Notes under the pieces: generated by a model | The model's input: only the letters and a program-made list of their open reading frames with translations | Databases searched by the model: none | What the model was told of the DNA's origin: nothing | Translations under genes and position numbers: made by a program | In this document: positions 10,479 through 18,894 of the stretch, one piece after another | How the letters are laid out: every line of letters begins with the position of its first letter | Position numbering within the stretch: the stretch's first letter is position 1 | DNA from: Acidisarcina sp. | GTDB taxonomy: Bacteria > Acidobacteriota > Terriglobia > Terriglobales > Acidobacteriaceae | Reading direction: 5' to 3' | Length of the DNA: 64,000 nt | Assembly: GCA_035539175.1 (NCBI GenBank) | Contig: DATLIY010000006.1 | Span: 124,001-188,000, forward strand

Positions 10479-12134
10479 GTGAGTCGGGGGCTGACCGTCA
10501 AGTTGCGTCGTACCTCGCAAGCGCTGTTCTTCCTGCTCTTCCTCTTCCTTCTGTTTCGAACTGAGCTGAAGGGAGCGTTGGGCGCGGGTAGCGACATCCA
10601 CTTGCGCTCGCCGGTGCGGCTGTTTTTTCTTCTCGATCCTCTCGTGGCCATCTCCAACGCGCTTGCCACCCATGCGCTCTATAGAGGGCTGGTTGTCAGC
10701 CTCGTGATCCTGATTCCGACGATGTTTCTGGGTCGCTTCTTCTGCGGCTGGATCTGCCCGATGGGATCCTTGAATCATTTTGTAGGGAATCTCAAGTGGT
10801 ACACCAAGCGGGGAAAGAATCTCGTCCAGTCGAACCGCTATAAGCCATGGCAGACGACGAAGTATTTTGTCCTGGCCGTGGTGCTGGTTGCAGCGTTTTT
10901 TGGTACAGCTTTGGTAGGCTGGTTCGACCCCTTCAGCCTTCTGGTGCGCTCCCTGGGCCTCTCCATTCTTCCGGCGTTGAATTACGCGGCAAATGGGGTC
11001 TTCCTGCCCCTGGAGCACGCGCACATCGACTGGCTTGCATCCACGGCGGGCACGATTCATGGCACATTGCGCACCTCACTGCTCAGTTTCAAGCAGCCCA
11101 TGTTTTTGCAGGGTGCGCTCCTGGGTTTCCTGCTTTTACTACTGCTTGCGTTGAACCTGCGGATCACCCGCTTCTGGTGCCGGGCTCTCTGCCCGCTGGG
11201 CGCTTTGCTGGGAGTGACCTCACGCTGGTCGATCTTTGGTCTTCATAAGGATCCTTCGACGTGCAATCAATGCAATCGCTGCGAGATGCATTGCCAAGGC
11301 GGCGACGATCCAATTGGCGGGGTGCCATGGCGCAAGGCCGAGTGCCACATGTGCATGAACTGTGTCGATGCGTGCCCGCATGGAAGCCTGCAGTTCAAGT
11401 TCTTCCGCAAGGGAAACGAAGTCGCCGGAACCAGCCTGGATCGCCGCAAGGCAATCACGGGGCTGGCGGCAGGCGCACTGGCCGTGCCGCTGCTGCGATC
11501 TACTCCGGGATTGGCCAAGGGGCGCGACGAGCACCTGATTCGTCCACCTGGCGCCCTTGATGAGACAGACTTTCTCTCGCGCTGCATTCGCTGTGGCGAG
11601 TGCATGAAGGTGTGTCCGAACAACTCGCTGCACCCCACGTTCACCGAGGCAGGTATCGAAGGTCTCTGGTCGCCGATGCTGCAGCCCAGGATCGGCTATT
11701 GCGAGCCGAGTTGCGTGTTGTGCTCAGAGGTGTGTCCGACCGGTGCGATCTGGAAGATCACTCCCAGGGAGAAGGGCTGGGTTGTCGGCGTCGAAGGAGG
11801 GTCGAATCCTATTCGACTCGGCACGGCTTTCTATGACCGCGGGCGCTGCCTTCCATGGGCGATGGCTACGGACTGCATTGTGTGCGAGGAGTGGTGCCCG
11901 GTTTCTCCCAAGGCCATTTACGTTCAGGAGGCCGAGGTTATCGACTCGCAGGGCAGCGTGAAGAAGCTCAAGCAGCCGCATGTGGATCCGAAGCGCTGCG
12001 TGGGCTGCGGCGCGTGTGAATACGCATGTCCGCTGCAGGAGCACCCCGCCGTGCATGTGACCAGTATAGGAGAGAGCCGCTCCAGCGCAAACCAGATTTT
12101 GTTAACAAGAAAGAATGGAAAGGCGAAATCGTGA
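10479..12134 (+). CDS. NapH-like membrane polyferredoxin fused to a NapG-like ferredoxin part
   Basis: A 551-residue GTG-start protein. The N-terminal part (about residues 1-230) has several membrane helices and the NapH/YccM-type loop FLGRFFCGWICPMGSLNHF plus a second one (FWCRALCPLGALLG). Then follow six cysteine clusters typical of 4Fe-4S ferredoxins: CNQCNRCEMHC, CHMCMNCVDACP, CIRCGECMKVCP, CEPSCVLCSEVCP, CIVCEEWCP and CVGCGACEYACP. Between the second and third lies DRRKAITGLAAGALAVPLL, which looks like an internal twin-arginine/anchor segment at the join of a NapH-like and a NapG-like protein. It probably moves electrons between the quinone pool and periplasmic clusters. Partner and acceptor are unknown. 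It overlaps the next gene by four bases (GTGA), so the two are translationally coupled. Confidence 0.85.
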   Translation: MSRGLTVKLRRTSQALFFLLFLFLLFRTELKGALGAGSDIHLRSPVRLFFLLDPLVAISNALATHALYRGLVVSLVILIPTMFLGRFFCGWICPMGSLNHFVGNLKWYTKRGKNLVQSNRYKPWQTTKYFVLAVVLVAAFFGTALVGWFDPFSLLVRSLGLSILPALNYAANGVFLPLEHAHIDWLASTAGTIHGTLRTSLLSFKQPMFLQGALLGFLLLLLLALNLRITRFWCRALCPLGALLGVTSRWSIFGLHKDPSTCNQCNRCEMHCQGGDDPIGGVPWRKAECHMCMNCVDACPHGSLQFKFFRKGNEVAGTSLDRRKAITGLAAGALAVPLLRSTPGLAKGRDEHLIRPPGALDETDFLSRCIRCGECMKVCPNNSLHPTFTEAGIEGLWSPMLQPRIGYCEPSCVLCSEVCPTGAIWKITPREKGWVVGVEGGSNPIRLGTAFYDRGRCLPWAMATDCIVCEEWCPVSPKAIYVQEAEVIDSQGSVKKLKQPHVDPKRCVGCGACEYACPLQEHPAVHVTSIGESRSSANQILLTRKNGKAKS

Positions 12135-12625
12135 AGCAGCGAGGGATGTATCAGAAATTTGCAATCATAATGATGGCGTTGGTGGCCCTGGCGGGTGTGG
12201 GATGCAAGCGGAAGCCGGTGAACCCGTTCCCCCCGACCAATACCGTCTCCGGGTGGGAGAAGGTTGGGGATACACGAACCTTCACTGCGGACGATCTGTG
12301 GCAGTACATCGACGGCGACTCCGAGCGGTATATCCAGGCGGGTGTAGTCGATGCTTCCAATGCCGATTACAAGTTCAAGGGTACGATCGAGGCTTCTGTC
12401 GACGTCTACACGATGTCGAAGGCGGCCGGTGCGGAAAAGATCTTCAATGCCGATCCAGCAGCTGATTCCAAGAGCGTTTCTGTAGGAGACAGCGCGCGCC
12501 AGTATGCGCAGAGCCTGATTTTCCGTAAGGGACGGTACCTGGTGCGCATCGTCTCGTTCACCACCACGCCGGAGCTCGGAGATGCGCAGATGGCTTTGGC
12601 ACATGCTATCGAGGCAAAGCTGTAA
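12131..12625 (+). CDS. small lipoprotein of unknown function (DUF6599-like)
   Basis: A 164-residue protein. I place the start at the GTG that overlaps the upstream stop (GTGA). An ATG at 12146 is an alternative, and a longer frame begins at 12026 inside the upstream gene but adds non-lipoprotein sequence. The N-terminus is a hydrophobic segment followed by ALAGVGC, a good lipobox. The mature domain includes FTADDLWQYIDGDSERYIQAG and ASVDVYTM, which I associate, from memory and without a search, with the DUF6599 family found beside such ferredoxin genes. No catalytic motif is seen. Being sandwiched between the polyferredoxin and the DUF362 genes, it is probably a periplasmic accessory part of the same complex. 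Confidence 0.75.
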   Translation: MKQRGMYQKFAIIMMALVALAGVGCKRKPVNPFPPTNTVSGWEKVGDTRTFTADDLWQYIDGDSERYIQAGVVDASNADYKFKGTIEASVDVYTMSKAAGAEKIFNADPAADSKSVSVGDSARQYAQSLIFRKGRYLVRIVSFTTTPELGDAQMALAHAIEAKL

Positions 12626-12696
12626 ATGCTGGCAGAGGACGCCGGTTGCCGACAGGGAAGCAGGGCAGCCGCCATCCACAAAAGGAGAGTGGGGAG

Positions 12697-13698
12697 ATGG
12701 GTAGCGACAACATGACAAACCGCAGAGATTTTCTCAGGACAGCAGCCGTCGGCGCAGCAGTTCTAGGTGCGGAAGGCAAGATCGCGCTCGCCAAAGCCGC
12801 ACCGGACACCGGCAAATCCAAGGTGGTCCTCGCCACGGACCAGGACCTTCGGGGACAAGGCGCGCTTCCTGACGAGCAGCGGGTGTTGAAGCTGCTGGAT
12901 CGTGCGATGCTCGCCTACGGAGGCCACTCCGCCGATTCCTGGAGGCGCTTTGTGCACAGTGGCGAGAAGGTCAGCATCAAGGTCAACACCATCGCGGGCA
13001 AGGGCATGTCCACGCATGTGCCGCTCGTGCTGGCCATCTGTGAGCGTCTGCAGCAGGCCGGCGTCAAGGCCGGCGACATTATCATCTGGGACCGCACGAA
13101 TCACGAATTGGAGAGAGCCGGCTATACCATCTCCACCGATCCCAATCGTGTTCGCTGCTTTGGCACGGATATGGCTGGCATCGGTTATGAAGAGGTACCG
13201 GAGAACTTCGGCAGCGTCTCCGTCAAGCTCTCCAAGATTCTGACACGCAACTGCGACGTGATGATCAACGTACCTCTGCTCAAGGATCACGAGGGTGCGG
13301 GCGTTACCCTCGCGATGAAGAATATGTATGGCGTTGTCGAGAAGCCCAACGCCTTGCACGGCGGGGGATGTAATCCCGCGGTAGCGGACCTGAACATGGT
13401 CTCCACGATTCGGCAGAAGATGCGGCTGACTGTGCTGGATGCCATGACAGGGCTCTACAACGGTGGTCCCGGCTTCCGGCCGGAATACACATGGCCCCAC
13501 AACTCGCTGCTGATTGCGCAGGACCGCGTGGCTCTCGACTACACCGGCTGGCAGATCATTGAGAAGAAGCGTGCGGAGAAGGGGTTGAAGACGCTGGCGG
13601 ATGTGGGCCGTCCTCCCGCTTATATTTCTACCGCCGCGGATGCGCAGCATAAGCTTGGCACCAATGATCCCAGGCAGATTTCGCTGATGGAAGCGTAG
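12697..13698 (+). CDS. exported DUF362-domain protein (first copy)
   Basis: Start chosen at ATG 12697, nine bases after AGGAG at 12683-12687, rather than an upstream in-frame start at 12646. The N-terminus has a Tat signal (NRRDFLRTAAVGAAVLGAEG). The body matches DUF362: EKVSIKVNTIAGKGMSTH, ILTRNCDVMINVPLLKDHEGAG and the block TLAMKNMYGVVEKP, followed by the C-terminal block VLDAMTGLYNGGPG...DRVALDYTGWQIIEKKR. The biochemical function of DUF362 is not established; members are often linked to iron-sulfur proteins. The Tat signal suggests folding or cofactor loading in the cytoplasm before export. It is followed at 10 bp by a second DUF362 gene. Confidence 0.88.
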   Translation: MGSDNMTNRRDFLRTAAVGAAVLGAEGKIALAKAAPDTGKSKVVLATDQDLRGQGALPDEQRVLKLLDRAMLAYGGHSADSWRRFVHSGEKVSIKVNTIAGKGMSTHVPLVLAICERLQQAGVKAGDIIIWDRTNHELERAGYTISTDPNRVRCFGTDMAGIGYEEVPENFGSVSVKLSKILTRNCDVMINVPLLKDHEGAGVTLAMKNMYGVVEKPNALHGGGCNPAVADLNMVSTIRQKMRLTVLDAMTGLYNGGPGFRPEYTWPHNSLLIAQDRVALDYTGWQIIEKKRAEKGLKTLADVGRPPAYISTAADAQHKLGTNDPRQISLMEA

Positions 13699-13708
13699 GA
13701 GCACGGCC

Positions 13709-14740
13709 ATGTCGGAGTCTGAGCAGAACAATCCGGTGAGCAAGCCGAAGCCCGAATCGGCAGGCGTGGAGTCTTCTCTCAGCCGTCGCGAAGCCCTGCT
13801 CCAGATCCTGAGATTAGCTGGAGCGGGAGCAGGGACTGCCGCGCTTGCCGTGTGGCTGAGCGAGCACAGCGAAAAGCCCGTCTCTGCTATTGCCGCCAAC
13901 CGCATGCGCGATCATAGCGTCGCGAGCGATGTGCGCTGGCCTGTACTGACAGTGGTGCAGGGCGGTGAGCCACCGGTACTGGTTCAGCGTGCGCTGGCGA
14001 ATCTTGGTGGAATTTCGCGGTTTATTCGCCGCGGAGAGAACGTGGTCCTAAAGCCCAACGTGGCCTGGGACCGCACCCCTGAGCAGGCAGCGAATACCAA
14101 TCCTGAGCTCGTGGCCGAGGTCGTGCGGCAATGCTGGCAGGCCGGGGCGAAAAAAGTGATTGTCACCGACGTCAGTTGCAATGATCCTCGCCGCTGCTTC
14201 CAACGCTCGGGAATCGAGGAGGCGGCAAAGCGGGAAGGCGCCGAAGTCATTCTGCCCGATCCGGCTCGCTTCCGTGAGGTTAACCTGGGTGGCGATGTGC
14301 TGCAGAACTGGCTGGTCTTCGAACCGTTTCTGAATGCCGACAAGGTCATCAACCTGCCTATCGCCAAGCATCATGGATTGACCGGCGCGACGCTGGGGAT
14401 GAAGAACTGGTATGGCATTCTTGGTGGCCAGCGCAACCGGCTGCATCAGCAGATCCATCAAAGTCTGGCGGATCTTGCTGCATTCATGCGGCCTACTCTG
14501 ACGATGATGGATGCATACCGTGTTCTGCTGCGGAATGGACCGACCGGCGGCAATCTCGAAGATGTCTCTGTAAAGAAGACCTTGATCGCCGGGACCGACC
14601 CGGTGGCCCTGGATGCCTACGTTGCCAAGGCCTACTGGAATCTGGACAGCGATCAACTTCCCTATCTCAAGTTGGCGAGTGATAAAGGCTTAGGTACGGT
14701 TGAGTTTGAAAAGGTTCACACTGTCGTCAGCACGGTTTGA
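13709..14740 (+). CDS. exported DUF362-domain protein (second copy)
   Basis: A 343-residue paralogue of the preceding product with its own twin-arginine-like signal (SRREALLQILRLAGAGAGTA, then a hydrophobic stretch), though preceded by an unusually long polar N-terminus of about 28 residues. DUF362 blocks are present: ENVVLKPNVAWDRTPEQAANTNP, NADKVINLPIAKHHGLTGATLGMKNWYGILGG and the C-terminal TLMMDAYRVLLRNGPTGG...VALDAYVAKAYW. The two copies probably work as a pair in the periplasm with the polyferredoxin and the small lipoprotein. It ends 15 bases before the stop of a convergent minus-strand gene. Confidence 0.88.
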   Translation: MSESEQNNPVSKPKPESAGVESSLSRREALLQILRLAGAGAGTAALAVWLSEHSEKPVSAIAANRMRDHSVASDVRWPVLTVVQGGEPPVLVQRALANLGGISRFIRRGENVVLKPNVAWDRTPEQAANTNPELVAEVVRQCWQAGAKKVIVTDVSCNDPRRCFQRSGIEEAAKREGAEVILPDPARFREVNLGGDVLQNWLVFEPFLNADKVINLPIAKHHGLTGATLGMKNWYGILGGQRNRLHQQIHQSLADLAAFMRPTLTMMDAYRVLLRNGPTGGNLEDVSVKKTLIAGTDPVALDAYVAKAYWNLDSDQLPYLKLASDKGLGTVEFEKVHTVVSTV

Positions 14741-14755
14741 GAATGGATGCCGCTA

Positions 14756-15406
14756 TCAGGCGGCTTTCTCCCGCACCAGCGCCGCCACCTTGGTCAAGTC
14801 TCGTATGAAGCTCTCCAGCTCGCGTCGCCTGTCCTGGTCCCCGGTGATGCGAAGAACTGCGGAAGGGTGAATGGTGATGAAGATCGGCGGCAGCCCCGCT
14901 AGTTGCATCACGTCACCTCGATGCTCGGTGATGCGATAGTCGCGCCCGAAGAAGATCTGAGCGGCGGTAGCCCCCAGGCAGATGAGTAAGCGGGGACGTA
15001 TCGCTGCAATCTCCGCTTCCAGCCAGGGTTTGCAAGCCTGCATCTCCAATCCGCGGGGCTTCTCGTGGATGCGCCGCGAACCTCGTGGCGTCCACTTGAA
15101 ATGCTTCACGGCGTTGGTAAGGTAGACTCGGTCGCGATCGATTCCAGCCTCGCGGAGGCAATGGTCCAGCAGGCGTCCGGCGGGGCCGACGAATGGCCTC
15201 CCTCCCAGATCCTCGTGATCGCCGGGTTGTTCGCCGATGAAGAAGAGGGATGCACCCGAAAGTCCTTCACCAAAAACAGCTTGGGTGGCACGCAAATACA
15301 AAGCGCAGCCATGGCAACTCTGAACCGCTTCTTGGAGCGAGCCCAGGCTGCGATCCCGCGGAAGATACTCCGCGGCGGAATGGGGGGAGCGATTCGTTTT
15401 GGTCAC
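14756..15406 (-). CDS. udgX: UdgX-type uracil-DNA glycosylase
   Basis: A 216-residue member of the family 4 uracil-DNA glycosylase superfamily. Motif 1 is GEQPGDHEDL (residues 58-67). The UdgX-specific loop GSRRIHEKP (109-117) has the histidine (H114) that in studied UdgX proteins bonds covalently to the abasic site after uracil removal. Motif 2 is HPSAVLRI (H180). C31/C34 and C125 (ACKPWL) fit an iron-sulfur cluster. KH at 101-102 replaces the KC of ordinary family 4 enzymes, as expected for UdgX. It removes uracil from DNA and stays attached. It stands alone, convergent with the redox cluster and downstream of the second RND operon. Confidence 0.88.
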   Translation of the reverse strand: MTKTNRSPHSAAEYLPRDRSLGSLQEAVQSCHGCALYLRATQAVFGEGLSGASLFFIGEQPGDHEDLGGRPFVGPAGRLLDHCLREAGIDRDRVYLTNAVKHFKWTPRGSRRIHEKPRGLEMQACKPWLEAEIAAIRPRLLICLGATAAQIFFGRDYRITEHRGDVMQLAGLPPIFITIHPSAVLRITGDQDRRRELESFIRDLTKVAALVREKAA

Positions 15407-15630
15407 TCTTGTGCGATGCGCCCAGGTTACGAATAGGTTAGTTGGATCGCAATATCTTCACGTCAGGCAACTCGAGGGAATTTTGCGGTTAGGAAGAGTG
15501 AAGTGGTTTCTTGAAGCCATTCTTGGAACCGTGGGTAGCACGAAAGACGATCGACAGCGTGTGTGAAGACAGACAAAAAACGGGCAAGGGGCCGTAGTGG
15601 CCCCTTGCCTGTTTGAAACAAGTACTGTGT
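15407..15630. other. intergenic region between the glycosylase gene and the second RND operon
   Basis: Holds the terminator of the RND operon (15575-15611) and presumably the promoter of the glycosylase gene in 15407-15560. No ORF is supported. Confidence 0.5.
15575..15611 (-). terminator. rho-independent terminator of the second RND operon
   Basis: On the minus strand an 11-bp GC-rich stem (GGCAAGGGGCC paired with GGCCCCTTGCC) around a 5-base loop is followed after two bases by TTTTTT. It lies just beyond the stop codon of the RND pump gene. Confidence 0.88.
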
Positions 15631-18600
15631 CTAATCGGAACTGGTGCTCATCTCCAGAGACTGTGGTGCCGAAGTATGACGGCTCAATTTGCTGAGCAGC
15701 GTCTTCAGCAGGACATAAAGTACCGGGATGAAGAAGAGATTCAGAACTGTGGATACGAGCATGCCGCCGACGATGGTGGTGCCCACCGAATGACGTCCCA
15801 GCGCGCCCGCACCCGTTGCAAAGACCAGTGGGAGAATACCGAGGATAAACGCGAACGAGGTCATGAGAATTGGCCGCAGTCGCAGTTCGGCAGCTTCCAC
15901 CGCCGCATCGGGGATCGATCGACCCTTTGCCAGCAACTGCTCTGCAAATTCAACGATGAGAATCGAGTTCTTCGCCGATAACCCGATCAGCATCACCAAT
16001 CCGATCTGGCAATAGACATCATTGGACAGACCGCGAAGTGCGACCGCGCCCAGCGCGCCCAGAATAGCCATGGGGACGGCGAGCAGAATGATGAAAGGAA
16101 GCGCAAAACTCTCATATTGCGCTGACAGCGTCAGATAGACGACGAGCAGGCCCAGACTGAAGATGATGATCGTCTTACCGCTGGATTCTATTTCTTCCAG
16201 TGCCAGAGCTGTCCAGGAGTAGCTCATGCCCTGCATCATATTTGCCTTGGCAAGCTCGGCCATGGCGATCAATCCCTGGTTGGAGCTGTAACCCGGAGCC
16301 GCTGATCCATCGATCTCCGCCGACCGGAAGAGATTGTAGTGATTGATCACCTGCGGTCCCGACGTATCCGTGACGGAAACGAGGTTATCGAGGGGAATCA
16401 TCTGGTTCGCATCAGAGCGGACATAAAATTCGCGCAGGTTGCGGGCGGTCATCCGGAAGGGCTGATCCGCCTGCACATAGACGCGATAGGCGCGGTTATT
16501 GAAGTCGAAATCGTTGACGTACTGGGAGCCCATGTACACGTTGAGAGCCGTGGTTACCTGCGAAAGCGGTACACCCATGGCTTTGGCCTTCTCGCGGTCA
16601 ATGGTCACCAGAAGCTGCGGATCGTTCGCTGTATAGCTGGTGAAGAGGTTTGCCAGATCCTTGCGCTGGCGGCTGGCAGCGACAATCTGGTGCACCACCC
16701 GGTCGAGGTCGCCGAGCGTGTTCTGCCCCAGGTCCTGGAGCTCAAACTGGAAACCGCCAAAACTTCCAATACCCTGGATGGCAGGTGGTTCGAGGGCAAC
16801 GACGATTGCTCCGGGAATCTGCAGCAGCTTCGGCGAGATATCCTTCACGATGTCTGCTGCGGAGTGGCCCTTCCCGCGGCGGCTCTGGCTTGGCATCAGA
16901 TTCGCAAAGATCAATCCTGAATTCGGCGCGCTGCCGGAGAAGCTAAATCCACCTACAGCAAACGCACCCTGGACATCATGGTTCTGCATGAGGACGGCAG
17001 TGGCCTGGTCCGCAATTCGAGTGGTGTAAGAGAGCGAAGCGCCCTGCGGAGCCTGAATCACAAGGATTAGGTAGCCCTGGTCTTCCTGCGGAACGAAGGA
17101 TGTTGGCACGTGCTGATATAGATAAGCGGTGCCGCCGAGCCCCGCAAAGAACAGGATCAGCATCAGGAAACGAAGCCGGAGCACAACATGAATGGCACGG
17201 CCATAGCCGGCGGAAATATCGCGGATGGCGGTATCGATGAACTCCGCAAAACGGCGATAGGCGCGTGAGAGAAAACCGATGTGGAGAAAGTCCAGTTGGG
17301 TGAACTTGGCCTCCTCGCCGCGGAGCAGCATGGCAGAGAGAGCAGGGGAAAGCGTCAGTGCATTAAAGGCGGAGATGGCGATCGCAAAAGCAATGGTCAG
17401 GGAAAATTGGCGGTAAAGGATGCCCGTTGTTCCGGGGAAGAAGGACACGGGGATAAACACGGAGATGAGGACGAGTGAGGTTGCAATGACAGCGCTAGTC
17501 ACCTCGGCCATGGCAACCGATGTCGCAGCATGAGGGTTCGTATGGTCGACCGAGATGTGGCGCTGCACATTCTCGATCACCACGATGGCGTCATCCACCA
17601 CCAGCCCTGTCGCCAGCGTGATTCCAAAGAGCGTAAGAGAGTTGATGGAGAAGCCAAAAAGCTTGATGAAGGCGAAGGTCCCGATAAGCGAAACCGGGAT
17701 GGTGACCGCCGGAATGATGGTTGCGCGCCAATCCAGCAGGAAGAGAAAGATGACGATGATGACGATAACGATGGCTTCGACCAGCGTCGTCAGAACTTCG
17801 TGGATGGAGTCACCGACAACCGTTGTCGAATCGAACGCGATCCTGTACTCAAGCCCTGGGGGGAACGACTTTGACAGTTCTTCAAGAACTGCCTTTGCCT
17901 TGCGGTCTACTTCCAGCGCATTGGCATTGGAGAGTTGCTGGACGCCAATACCCATGGCATCGTGACCGGAGTACTTGAGGTCCGAGGAGTACGTCTCTGC
18001 GCCAATCTCGGAGTGGCCTACATCCTTCAGCAGGATCAGTCCATTGGGCGTATTGCGAATAATGATCTTGTCGAATTGCGAGGGGTCCGTAAGCCGTCCC
18101 ACCACACGCACTGAGACTTGAAAATCCTGCTTGCCATTGTTGGGAGGCTGGCCAAGCTGACCGGCAGCTACTTCAACATTCTGCTCCTGCAATGCCGCGG
18201 TCACGTCTCCGGCGGTAAGCCCACGCGCAGCCAGGCGGTTGGGGTCAAGCCAGATGCGCATCGCATACTTGCGCTCTCCAAAGATCATGACATCGCCAAC
18301 ACCGGGGACGCGCTTCAACGTGTCCCGTACGTAGACGTCCAGGTAATTCGAAATAAATTCGTTGGAATAGCGCTGATCGCGAGTGAAGAAGCCAGCGCCA
18401 AACACAAAATTGTTGTTGGACTTGGTGATCGTGATGCCGGTGCTGTTCACTGCGGCGGGCAGGCGTCCCTGGGCTGAGGCAACACGATTCTGTACGTCGA
18501 CCGCTGCAATGTTGAGGTCGTAGCCAGTCTGGAAAGTGGCGGTGACGGAGCTGGTGCCGTCGTTGCCGCTCGTCGAACTGATGTAGCGCATTCCCTCGAC

Positions 18601-18816
18601 GCCGTTAATCGATTCTTCCAGTGGAATGGTCACTGCCGATTCCACCACTTGTGCATTCGCGCCAATGTAGTTGCTGGTCACGGAAACTTCCGGGGGAGCC
18701 AGCTGGGGATAGAGAGAGATTGGCAACGTGGGGATACATACCGCGCCCGCAAGGATAATCAGCAGCGCGCAGACGGTGGCAAAGATCGGCCGATGAATGA
18801 AGAAATCAACGAACAA
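15631..18816 (-). CDS. RND efflux pump, HAE1 family (second system)
   Basis: A 1061-residue AcrB-type pump starting MFVDFFIHRPIFATVCALLI. It has the proton-relay Asp pair in [17 protein letters not shown] and the TM10 lysine in GLSAKNSILIVEFAE, the usual twelve-helix layout and two large periplasmic loops. Its partner adaptor gene lies 78 bp upstream on the same strand. No outer-membrane duct gene follows: the operon ends in a strong terminator, so this pump must borrow a duct, for example one of the two NodT-type lipoproteins encoded elsewhere in the window. Substrate unknown. Confidence 0.94.
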   Translation of the reverse strand: MFVDFFIHRPIFATVCALLIILAGAVCIPTLPISLYPQLAPPEVSVTSNYIGANAQVVESAVTIPLEESINGVEGMRYISSTSGNDGTSSVTATFQTGYDLNIAAVDVQNRVASAQGRLPAAVNSTGITITKSNNNFVFGAGFFTRDQRYSNEFISNYLDVYVRDTLKRVPGVGDVMIFGERKYAMRIWLDPNRLAARGLTAGDVTAALQEQNVEVAAGQLGQPPNNGKQDFQVSVRVVGRLTDPSQFDKIIIRNTPNGLILLKDVGHSEIGAETYSSDLKYSGHDAMGIGVQQLSNANALEVDRKAKAVLEELSKSFPPGLEYRIAFDSTTVVGDSIHEVLTTLVEAIVIVIIVIFLFLLDWRATIIPAVTIPVSLIGTFAFIKLFGFSINSLTLFGITLATGLVVDDAIVVIENVQRHISVDHTNPHAATSVAMAEVTSAVIATSLVLISVFIPVSFFPGTTGILYRQFSLTIAFAIAISAFNALTLSPALSAMLLRGEEAKFTQLDFLHIGFLSRAYRRFAEFIDTAIRDISAGYGRAIHVVLRLRFLMLILFFAGLGGTAYLYQHVPTSFVPQEDQGYLILVIQAPQGASLSYTTRIADQATAVLMQNHDVQGAFAVGGFSFSGSAPNSGLIFANLMPSQSRRGKGHSAADIVKDISPKLLQIPGAIVVALEPPAIQGIGSFGGFQFELQDLGQNTLGDLDRVVHQIVAASRQRKDLANLFTSYTANDPQLLVTIDREKAKAMGVPLSQVTTALNVYMGSQYVNDFDFNNRAYRVYVQADQPFRMTARNLREFYVRSDANQMIPLDNLVSVTDTSGPQVINHYNLFRSAEIDGSAAPGYSSNQGLIAMAELAKANMMQGMSYSWTALALEEIESSGKTIIIFSLGLLVVYLTLSAQYESFALPFIILLAVPMAILGALGAVALRGLSNDVYCQIGLVMLIGLSAKNSILIVEFAEQLLAKGRSIPDAAVEAAELRLRPILMTSFAFILGILPLVFATGAGALGRHSVGTTIVGGMLVSTVLNLFFIPVLYVLLKTLLSKLSRHTSAPQSLEMSTSSD

Positions 18817-18894
18817 GGGGCAATTCCTCTCGTGTAAGCGGGGCCCTGGTATGTATCCCGCCCGGATTCGATTTCAGGAGGCCTGTGAAGAAGG

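Noticed and set aside
10214-10564. 116-residue plus-strand ORF before the polyferredoxin gene
   Set aside because: It overlaps the start of a well-supported gene by 86 bases in another frame and shows no family features.
10386-11060. 224-residue minus-strand ORF opposite the polyferredoxin
   Set aside because: Low-complexity Arg/Glu/Gln-rich antisense of hydrophobic coding sequence.
12763-13905. 380-residue minus-strand ORF opposite the DUF362 genes
   Set aside because: It spans the antisense of two clear genes and their junction and has no recognisable domain.
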